NCBI GenBank assembly: GCA_023818995.1
Contig: JAMWDA010000035.1
Coordinates: 1-12,021, forward strand
Direction of reading: 5' to 3'
DNA: 12,021 nt
Source: Candidatus Omnitrophota bacterium
GTDB taxonomy: Bacteria > Omnitrophota > Gorgyraeia > Duberdicusellales > 4484-171
Part shown: positions 5,957-12,021 of the stretch, piece by piece
Numbering within the stretch: position 1 is the stretch's first letter
Layout of the letters: every line of letters begins with the position of its first letter
Position numbers and translations under genes: made by a program
Notes under the pieces: generated by a model
What the model was told of the DNA's origin: nothing
Database searches by the model: none
What the model saw: the letters and a program-made list of their open reading frames with translations, nothing else

Positions 5957-8590
5957 CTAATCTTTAAGATAAATATTTAAGTTTTGGAGAGTATCAAAAG
6001 GGTATTTTTCTATGTCTTTTCGGGGGAGGAGTATTTTCCCGTGCGAAGGTAGAATTTTCTTATCGTTGTAGTAGGCGTATTTGATTTTAAATATATTAGC
6101 TTCCTTTTCTTTTATATAATTTAATTTAAATCTTCTTTTCAAAAAATTAAATTCCACAGTTATTGTATTGCTAAAGAAATCATCTTTAGTTAGCTTTGGT
6201 TCAATGATTAAATCTCCCCATTGCCAATTTACCCCTAATACCTGTTTTAAGAGAGTATGTGTATACCAACTTGCTGAACCGGTAAGATAAAAATAAAGAC
6301 CCCTACCTTGGCTATTGAAATATTCAGGAATCATTGGGTATATCTTTGCTTTTAAAGAAGTGGCCATATTGTAAATTGAGCTTAGAACTTCTTTCCCTTC
6401 CTTAATAAATCCTTGAGAGTAAAGAGCATAGGCTAACATTACTACCATATGATTAAAGAAAGCACCGTTTTCTTTATCTCCATAGACAAATCCAAATGCT
6501 CTGCCTAAATCCATATAGATATCTTCAAAATCAGTATTTAATCTAAAACCATTTAATTTAGGGTCTTTTAGATATTTTTTTATGCTTTGCCAAATTTTAT
6601 TTATATTTTTCTTTGTAACAATACCTGACATTATAGCAAAAACTTGCGAAGGTAACATCATTCTTACTTTACCTTTTATTTTTCCCTCTACCCTTCTACC
6701 CTTATTATCGTAATAGCCGTTAAAGAAATTGCTCTTTAACCACGCATTTTTTCGTATATGGTTAGTTAACCAAAAAGATTTTTCTCTAAGGTCTCTTATT
6801 AAATCAGAGATTTTTATTTTTTCTTTTTTACCTTTTATAGTGTGTTTAGTTTTTTCTAAATATTCTTCAAGAATGGCTTGTTTCTCTTTATAATTATCAT
6901 AATTTATAGGTTTGGTTAATCTATCTAAAAGTAAAGTTAATTCTTGAAATAATTCTACAGTTTCTCTTTTATTTTTAAGTGTTTCTAAAATAGAGCAGAT
7001 ATCTTTTAAATTATAAGCATACATACAGCTGAAAGTAACACTTTCTCCTCGCCAAGAACCCATATCTAATCCATCATTCCAGTCACCATTCTCCAATTTT
7101 ATAAAGTTATGTTCACCTACATTAAAGAATTGAACTAAATTCTCTACAAGTATATGTTCAAGGATACTCCCTCTATATATCTCGTTGTTTTTAGTTTTTA
7201 GTATTGGTTCTTTCTCTTCCCAACTATTATCTAATTCTTTTGCCCTTTTTAACTGTGCATCGCGAAAATAAGTAGTTTCTTTTAAGAGAATATCTATATC
7301 TTTTGTGTAATGTAGGTATTCTTTTAAAGTTAAATATGGCCATATACCATGGTCCATCCATACCCTCGTTATACGATTTCTATCAGGTATGAAGTTGCCT
7401 TCTTTTGTAATTATGGTTGCGTTAGATCCATCTATTCTTACTCCTTCAAAGTTGTGGATAATTAATTTTTTTGTTTTATCAGGTTCTATAATGAGAAGAT
7501 TTAAAGCATCCTGCCATAAATCACGCCAACCCCTACCACCTTTACCATAATCAAAATGAGGAAGAAACGAACAGCCGAATAATTTTCTTAGAGTTGGTTG
7601 CAAAATAACCCATTTAAGCCAGTTATTATAATTTTTATTCTTGAAATCAAAATGTAATTTATCAGTTAAATTCTGCCAGTAGAGTTTAGTCCTATTAAGA
7701 TAATCGTTAACTTTATCTAAACTATCTAATTTTACAAATGTTTCCTTTATCTCCTTTTCATTATCGGTTATACCCATAATAATGATATAATTAACTTTCC
7801 CTTTTAATTTTTCTTCGGAAAAGCGAAAACTTGCGCACACTTCTTTACCATCAAATTCTGGTTTCTTTTTCTTTCCAGGATTAATTTTACCAAATACTGC
7901 CTCAGGATAGAGAAGATTACCTTTTTCTCCACAGAAAGCTAACAGGTTAGGGAATTGGCCTATAGGTGGTTGTTTTCTATCTTTATAACCTAATACGAAA
8001 TAGGATGTTTTATTTATCCGGTGACCTTTCTCATCAAAAATCATCGTTGGTTTAAGAATTATTCCATATTTTAATAATTCAATACGATTGAGGAGAGAGC
8101 TTACATGTCTGTGGTCTCTTAAGTTTTTTTCACCCCTTCCATATAAAGGGAGGAAGAAGGTAGGTATAAATCTTAAATTGTTTTTTATATTTTTTATTTT
8201 TATCCACATCACCTCTACATTTAAATCGTAAGGGACAAAATTTATAATCTCAGCAGTAAATAATTTATATATTTTTTTTATTTTATGATATAATAATCCT
8301 GCTTCTAAGATACTTTCGGCAGGTAATGATAATCTTATTATATCTTGATGGGGATATAATAGTTTTAAAAAAAATTCTCTTCGGTAAAATAAGGAGTGCT
8401 GAATATCTTCTATGGTAGCTGGAGGGGTGAGAAAAGTTTCGTTATCTCTCTTTATATCTCCGGCTAAAGAAGGGGATATACAGCTTAAAATTGTCCCCTC
8501 TCGGTTAGTAAGAGGGAAATATAGATAAGCTATTTGTTGAGGATTCTTAAAGATAAAAGTTCCTTTATCATCAATAAATTTATAACTCAT
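5957..8590 (-). CDS. GH94-family glycoside phosphorylase (cellobiose phosphorylase-like)
   Basis: This is a predicted cytoplasmic enzyme of 877 residues with no signal peptide. GH94 enzymes cleave beta-glucosides (cellobiose, cellodextrin, laminaribiose, chitobiose) with inorganic phosphate, inverting to release alpha-sugar-1-phosphate. The N-terminal beta-sandwich opens with YKFIDDKGTF and contains the family-like SPSLAGDIKRDNETFLTPP (39-57). The (alpha/alpha)6 catalytic domain has YGKGGRGWRDLWQDALN (348-364) and WMDHGIWPY (411-419). It also has GDWNDGLD (502-509), whose DWND includes the general-acid Asp, which I take to be D506. Phosphate-site candidates are H714 in NGAFFNH and LTGSASWYTH (769-778). 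The enzyme appears complete. The substrate cannot be assigned from sequence alone. The gene stands alone on the - strand between a convergent ugd and a divergent operon, with no sugar transporter nearby. No Shine-Dalgarno site is visible before the ATG. Confidence 0.87.
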   Translation of the reverse strand: MSYKFIDDKGTFIFKNPQQIAYLYFPLTNREGTILSCISPSLAGDIKRDNETFLTPPATIEDIQHSLFYRREFFLKLLYPHQDIIRLSLPAESILEAGLLYHKIKKIYKLFTAEIINFVPYDLNVEVMWIKIKNIKNNLRFIPTFFLPLYGRGEKNLRDHRHVSSLLNRIELLKYGIILKPTMIFDEKGHRINKTSYFVLGYKDRKQPPIGQFPNLLAFCGEKGNLLYPEAVFGKINPGKKKKPEFDGKEVCASFRFSEEKLKGKVNYIIIMGITDNEKEIKETFVKLDSLDKVNDYLNRTKLYWQNLTDKLHFDFKNKNYNNWLKWVILQPTLRKLFGCSFLPHFDYGKGGRGWRDLWQDALNLLIIEPDKTKKLIIHNFEGVRIDGSNATIITKEGNFIPDRNRITRVWMDHGIWPYLTLKEYLHYTKDIDILLKETTYFRDAQLKRAKELDNSWEEKEPILKTKNNEIYRGSILEHILVENLVQFFNVGEHNFIKLENGDWNDGLDMGSWRGESVTFSCMYAYNLKDICSILETLKNKRETVELFQELTLLLDRLTKPINYDNYKEKQAILEEYLEKTKHTIKGKKEKIKISDLIRDLREKSFWLTNHIRKNAWLKSNFFNGYYDNKGRRVEGKIKGKVRMMLPSQVFAIMSGIVTKKNINKIWQSIKKYLKDPKLNGFRLNTDFEDIYMDLGRAFGFVYGDKENGAFFNHMVVMLAYALYSQGFIKEGKEVLSSIYNMATSLKAKIYPMIPEYFNSQGRGLYFYLTGSASWYTHTLLKQVLGVNWQWGDLIIEPKLTKDDFFSNTITVEFNFLKRRFKLNYIKEKEANIFKIKYAYYNDKKILPSHGKILLPRKDIEKYPFDTLQNLNIYLKD

Positions 8591-8597
8591 CCAAAAT

Positions 8598-8625
8598 ATT
8601 ATATTCTATTATTATAAATTGTTAA
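8598..8625 (-). promoter_or_regulatory. Putative promoter of the GH94 gene, possibly giving a leaderless mRNA
   Basis: On the - strand, TTAACA (8620-8625) and a consensus TATAAT (8598-8603) are 16 bases apart. The -10 ends only 7 bases before the ATG, so transcription would start at or next to the start codon. This agrees with the missing ribosome site. The region is very AT-rich, so chance matches are likely. Confidence 0.4.
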
Positions 8626-8636
8626 GTAAATTTTTG

Positions 8637-8645
8637 GGAGGTGAT
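8637..8645 (+). promoter_or_regulatory. Ribosome binding site that decides the start of the OmpA-LysM gene
   Basis: GGAGGTGAT is a near-perfect anti-16S match located 4 bases before ATG 8650. An in-frame GTG at 8641 lies within this site, so starting there is implausible. Confidence 0.8.
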
Positions 8646-8649
8646 CATT

Positions 8650-9609
8650 ATGTTAAAGAAAAAAACAATTATAGGATTGCTCGGTTTATTTTTATTATCT
8701 TTTTTAATAACTTACTCTTCTGCGCAAAGCTTGAGTAGGGAAGAACGCAAAAAAAAGGAACTTGAGGAGTTACAGAAACGTTTTGAATGGTGGCCAACAG
8801 ATGCCAAACCTGGTCCTGTAGAGGATACTGAGAAAGGTGGTTATTGGTGGTGGCCAACACAGCCAGGGAAGATAAAACCGTGGGGCAATCGTGGTTATAT
8901 ATACGTTTATAAAATAATTTTTGATTATAGAGCAGAGGAGTTACCTCCTCCTAAACCCGAAGAGTTAAGGCCATCTTTACTTATTAAAAGAATAGTAAAA
9001 AATGTAAAAGTTTATTTTGATTACGATAAATCTGACTTAAGAGATGATGCTATAAAGATATTACAGGATGCATTAAGAACACTTAAGAAAGATGCACAAA
9101 CTAGTATCCTTGTAACGGGAAATTGCGATAGACGTGGTTCGGAAGCTTACAATGAGAAATTGGGGAGAAGACGTGCGGAAGCAGTTAAAAAATTTATGTT
9201 AGAGAATGGTATTTCCGAAGATAGGATAAAGATTATTAGTAGAGGCAAGTTAGATGCTGTGGCTCCTTTGAACGATTTGGTAGGTATGCAGAAGGATAGA
9301 AATGCTCACTTTATAATTGCCGAAGTAGAGGAAGTAATGCTTCCTTATCGGGGAGAGCCACCCCTTCCTGAAGCAAGAGAAATAGAGGAAGGCAAATTTA
9401 TTGTTGAGGAGGAGAAGAAGGTAGAAGGTGAAATTAAAGTTTCTACCAAAGAGTATACTATTCAAAAAGGAGATACTCTATCAAAAATAGCTAAGGAAGA
9501 GTTAGGAGCAGCTCATCGTTGGATATATTTATATGAGTTAAATAAGGATAGGATAAAAGATCCTAATAAATTAAAAGTAGGACAAAAAATCATTATACCT
9601 ATAGAATAA
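8650..9609 (+). CDS. Periplasmic OmpA-family protein with C-terminal LysM domain
   Basis: This 319-residue exported protein should bind peptidoglycan through two domains. The signal peptide ends near SSA (23-25) and has no lipobox Cys, so unlike Pal it should not be a lipoprotein. Residues 47-88 hold two WWPT-containing units spaced exactly 20 residues apart, ending in PWGNRGYIYVYK, followed by a Pro/Glu linker. The OmpA-like domain spans about 118-225 and begins VYFDYDKSDLR. It has the diaminopimelate-binding signature GNCDRRGSEAYN (157-168) and LGRRRAEAV (171-179). D160 and R175 match the conserved Asp/Arg pair. A Glu-rich linker leads to a LysM domain (about 268-318: YTIQKGDTLSKIAKEELG to LKVGQKIIIP). 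The downstream AsmA gene begins 16 bases after the stop, so the two are likely co-transcribed. The role is probably envelope anchoring or cell-wall organisation; the aromatic repeat region has no function I recognise. Confidence 0.87.
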   Translation: MLKKKTIIGLLGLFLLSFLITYSSAQSLSREERKKKELEELQKRFEWWPTDAKPGPVEDTEKGGYWWWPTQPGKIKPWGNRGYIYVYKIIFDYRAEELPPPKPEELRPSLLIKRIVKNVKVYFDYDKSDLRDDAIKILQDALRTLKKDAQTSILVTGNCDRRGSEAYNEKLGRRRAEAVKKFMLENGISEDRIKIISRGKLDAVAPLNDLVGMQKDRNAHFIIAEVEEVMLPYRGEPPLPEAREIEEGKFIVEEEKKVEGEIKVSTKEYTIQKGDTLSKIAKEELGAAHRWIYLYELNKDRIKDPNKLKVGQKIIIPIE

Positions 9610-9625
9610 GTAATATTAAAATTGG

Positions 9626-11479
9626 ATGAAGAAAATTTTAAAAATAGGGGGTATTCTTTTTCTGATAATAATCGTTATCTCTGTAATCGGAATTTTAATT
9701 TTTATAAGGACATTTGATATAAACCGCTTTAAACCACAAATTTTAGCTTATTTTCAAGAAAGTATCGCCCGTCCCATAGATTTTAGCTATATTAAATTAG
9801 CTATCTCGTTTAAGAAAGGTATACAAATAAATATCAAAGATTTAAAATTAAATGAACTTCCTGAATTTGGTAAAGATAATTTTTTGACTGCTAAAGATGT
9901 TTATCTGGGAATTTCTATTAAGGATATAATTTTTAGACGACAACTAAGAGTTTTAAATATTGAAATTTATCATCCTCATATCAATATAGTTAGACTTAGA
10001 GACGGTAGGATTAATTTGCAAACTTTATTGCGTGGTAGAGAATATGAAAAAGATAGAGATGAAAAAACAAGTTCCTCTATATATAAGAAAACTTCATCTT
10101 CAAGATTTGTTCCTGCATTCTTTATAAATAAATTTTTTGTAGAAAAAGCCCAAATTAGGTATATAGATTGTCTATTAGAGCCTAATATATCAGTTGAATT
10201 TAAAGATATAAAATTAGGAATAAAAAATTTTTCTTTAGATAAACCATTTTCATTAGAATTAAGTTTGGCACTCTTTAGTAAAGTTCCTAATATTAATATT
10301 TTAGGTAAAGGCAAGATAGATATTGCTAATTTTATTCTATTGCTTAAAGATGTTATTATAAATGTTGATTTTTCCTCTATATCTTTTGAGGATATTTCTG
10401 CTTCATTACCTCAGTTTCGTAATTTTCCTGTTCGGCAAATTGTTTCGGGTAAATTAAATTCATCTATAGAAATTCTATCCCTGGGAAAACAAGGATTAAT
10501 GGATTTAAAAGGAGAGGCAGTTTTAGTAGATGGCAAATTAATATTAGAGGGATTAAACATCCCTTTAGATAATTTTCAGGTTAAATTCAGTATAGATGAT
10601 TTGAATTTAATTGTTAATGAACTTTCATTTTTTGTCAACAAAGGTAAAGTTTTATTGTCCGGCGATATTGAAGATTATTTAAATAGACAAAAATATAAAG
10701 CAAAACTGCTAATTGAGAATATAGATGTTAGTGAGGTTTTAAAACAAACAATTTCTTCTCTAAGAATTGATGGTTTAATATTTAGCAATTGGGAAATTAA
10801 TGGTCAAGCTTTAGAGGCTCATAATTTTATTCCCAACTTAAACGTTAAAGGAATTTTAGAGATAAAAGATGGCTGTTTAACTGATATAAATATTCTTAAG
10901 ATGGTTTTAGATAAGCTAAAGATTGTTCCTAATTTATCGCAAATTGTTGAAGAAAACTTACCTGAAGATTTTAAGAAAAAACTCAGACAAAAAGACACAG
11001 TCTTTACCGAACTTAGATTAAATTTAGAAATGATGGGTGGGAATTTATTAATGGATACAATAGATATTGCAGCGGATTGTTTCCTTTTTAAACGTAAAGG
11101 TAAAGCGAGTTTAGATGCAAGGTATGAGATTGAAGGAATATTTGTTATTCCCCAAGAGTTAGCATTGAGTATGGTTAAAGCTATTCCTCAAATGAATATA
11201 CTATTGAATAAATCTCAACAGATAGAGTTTCCTTTAAAGGTATTGGGGAAAGGGAGTTCTATTTCTTTTAGACCAGATGTAAGTTTGATAGGTGTTAATG
11301 TTATAAAGAGTAAGGTTAGTGAGGAATTGGAGAAAGTTCTTAAGAAAGTTTTTGAGAATGATGAAGAAAATAAATCTAAAAATTCCCCTAACGGTTCATC
11401 TTTAGATAACCAACCATTAGAAGATAACCAACCAGAAAGAATTATAAGGAATATCCTAGATAAAGTTTTATCTCCCTAG
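9626..11479 (+). CDS. AsmA-family inner-membrane protein
   Basis: This 617-residue protein has a basic start (MKKILK), one N-terminal TM helix (about 6-28) and a long periplasmic part. The AsmA-type N-terminal region (about 30-135) runs from FDINRFKPQILAYFQ through VYLGISIKDIIFRRQLRVLN to RDGRINLQTLL. The middle and C-terminus (to about 565) are repeated beta-strand segments such as VKGILEIKDGCLTDINILK and FPLKVLGKGSSISFRPDV, typical of the AsmA C-terminal module. AsmA-like proteins (AsmA, TamB, YhdP, YdbH) are linked to phospholipid transport to the outer membrane and to outer-membrane assembly. This one is shorter than TamB and near AsmA itself in size. The tail (about 568-617) is charged and low-complexity, with a short DNQP repeat. 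The ribosome site is weak (TTGG just before ATG), which suggests translation coupled to the upstream gene. I see no clear terminator after it. Confidence 0.82.
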   Translation: MKKILKIGGILFLIIIVISVIGILIFIRTFDINRFKPQILAYFQESIARPIDFSYIKLAISFKKGIQINIKDLKLNELPEFGKDNFLTAKDVYLGISIKDIIFRRQLRVLNIEIYHPHINIVRLRDGRINLQTLLRGREYEKDRDEKTSSSIYKKTSSSRFVPAFFINKFFVEKAQIRYIDCLLEPNISVEFKDIKLGIKNFSLDKPFSLELSLALFSKVPNINILGKGKIDIANFILLLKDVIINVDFSSISFEDISASLPQFRNFPVRQIVSGKLNSSIEILSLGKQGLMDLKGEAVLVDGKLILEGLNIPLDNFQVKFSIDDLNLIVNELSFFVNKGKVLLSGDIEDYLNRQKYKAKLLIENIDVSEVLKQTISSLRIDGLIFSNWEINGQALEAHNFIPNLNVKGILEIKDGCLTDINILKMVLDKLKIVPNLSQIVEENLPEDFKKKLRQKDTVFTELRLNLEMMGGNLLMDTIDIAADCFLFKRKGKASLDARYEIEGIFVIPQELALSMVKAIPQMNILLNKSQQIEFPLKVLGKGSSISFRPDVSLIGVNVIKSKVSEELEKVLKKVFENDEENKSKNSPNGSSLDNQPLEDNQPERIIRNILDKVLSP

Positions 11480-11572
11480 AATTTGTATTTTAAATTTGAA
11501 ATTTTAAACACGGATATGAATTAAAGATTAATAAAAGGGTATTTTTTTTTATCCAAGGGAAGGTATTAATAG

Positions 11573-11850
11573 TTGCTTTATTACTCTGATCGTCTAACTA
11601 TTGCGGCAATGTGGTTAGTTGTGCATGATACTTATGCAAAAATGTTTATCTTGATGGTAGAGATTTGCAATTAGATGATTTTAAAGATTGGCCAGAAGGT
11701 CATACAGGTAGCGCTTTAAATATCGTTCCTACTTATGTTGGTTATTTGAGGGCAAATATTCTTACCGGTTATACTCGTGGCCGGGTAGTAGAGCAAGGAC
11801 ACGCTGTTTCAGGTATGGTAACGTCAAATAAATTGTGTAAATTCTTTTAA
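11573..11850 (+). pseudogene. Frameshifted remnant of a phosphoketolase/transketolase-like enzyme
   Basis: Frame 2 from 11573 reads SDRLTIAAMWLVVHDTYAK and then, in a frame shifted by one base at the A-run 11637-11642, NVYLDGRDLQLDDFKDWPEG continuing HTGSALNIVPTYVGYL and ANILTGYTRGRVVEQGH. From memory this matches an internal N-terminal segment (roughly residues 45-130 of about 800) of phosphoketolase-related thiamine-diphosphate enzymes, some annotated as xylulose 5-phosphate 3-epimerase. Their version has PEGHTGGALNMVPAYVGYL and MGQGHCVAAI. Here GG became GS and GHC became GHA. Stops (TAA TAG) lie just before 11573, and a TAA at 11848 ends it. One base lost in the A-run would explain the shift. 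The rest of the gene is absent, so it cannot make the enzyme. I am confident of decay, but less so of the exact subfamily. Confidence 0.6.
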
Positions 11851-11960
11851 GGGTGTATCCAGCCAATTGTTGTTTAAACGAGTAATAACCCATAGATAAT
11901 ACGGTTAACACTATCTTCGTTAGTAAAGCCACTAATAGGTCTGGCACACCTACGAAAACT
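11824..11960 (-). pseudogene. Decayed C-terminus of a probable IS256/Mutator-type transposase
   Basis: On the - strand one frame reads FRRCARPISGFTNEDSVNRI and IYGLLLV before a stop. After a one-base shift at a TTTAAA run (about 11873-11878) it continues LNNNWLDTPLKEFTQFI to a TGA at 11824. The order (Arg-rich stretch, F-x-N-x-x-S, R-I-I-Y, N-x-W, P-L-K-x-F-T-Q, end) resembles the C-terminus of IS256/Mutator transposases as I remember them. A further frame upstream (to about 12010) gives KYKALIRKRIRTTR, possibly the preceding part. No terminal inverted repeat was identified. The 3' end overlaps the end of the neighbouring remnant, so this is a scrambled junction and not a clean insertion. It could be chance coding in non-functional DNA. 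Confidence 0.38.
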
Positions 11961-12021
11961 TCCCTAGTAGTTCTGATACGTTTTCTAATAAGAGCCTTGT
12001 ATTTATCCAGCAAAGGTATCT

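Noticed and set aside
9976..10314. Reverse-strand open frame of 112 residues inside the AsmA gene
   Set aside because: It is an antisense shadow in AT-rich coding sequence with no signal or domain.
11530..11545. T9 run after the AsmA gene as a terminator
   Set aside because: No stable stem precedes the T-run, so it is only a homopolymer in AT-rich spacer.
11665..11850. A 61-residue protein starting at TTG 11665
   Set aside because: The enzyme-like similarity continues upstream through 11641 and, after a one-base shift, to 11573. This is a fragment of a broken gene, not a small gene.
11762..12013. Reverse-strand 83-residue open frame as a gene
   Set aside because: The transposase-like residues fall in other frames over most of its length, and its C-terminal half is antisense to the enzyme remnant.

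Overview
The window is AT-rich and gene-dense, and it comes from a didermic (Gram-negative-type) bacterium. Evidence for an outer membrane includes a beta-barrel protein ending in Phe, a LolA-fold carrier, an OmpA/LysM peptidoglycan-binding protein and an AsmA-type protein. The gene content, low GC and the aromatic N-terminus of the OmpA-LysM protein recall uncultivated lineages such as Candidatus Omnitrophota. That placement is an impression from memory, not a result.

Bases 1-4423 hold a three-gene operon on the + strand. It encodes an RND/MMPL-type inner-membrane exporter (its 5' end lies outside the window), a secreted LolA-like 'outer membrane lipoprotein-sorting' protein and a DUF1302-type outer-membrane beta-barrel. 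Together they look like a trans-envelope export route for an unidentified hydrophobic cargo. A perfect hairpin without a T-tract lies between the second and third genes, and an intrinsic terminator (4488-4520) closes the operon.

Bases 4556-5897 carry a UDP-glucose 6-dehydrogenase gene with its own extended -10 promoter. It converges on a large GH94-family glycoside phosphorylase gene on the - strand (5957-8590). A compact divergent region of 59 bases separates the phosphorylase start from the next operon on the + strand. That operon encodes a periplasmic OmpA-LysM protein and an AsmA-family inner-membrane protein.

Bases 11480-12021 contain no intact gene. They hold two overlapping, decayed remnants. 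One is a frameshifted piece of a phosphoketolase/transketolase-like enzyme on the + strand. The other looks like the C-terminus of an IS256/Mutator-type transposase on the - strand.

The window is mainly an envelope-biogenesis and carbohydrate region ending in a gene graveyard. The least characterised part is the RND / LolA-like / DUF1302 module. I see no tRNA, rRNA, CRISPR array or intact mobile element.
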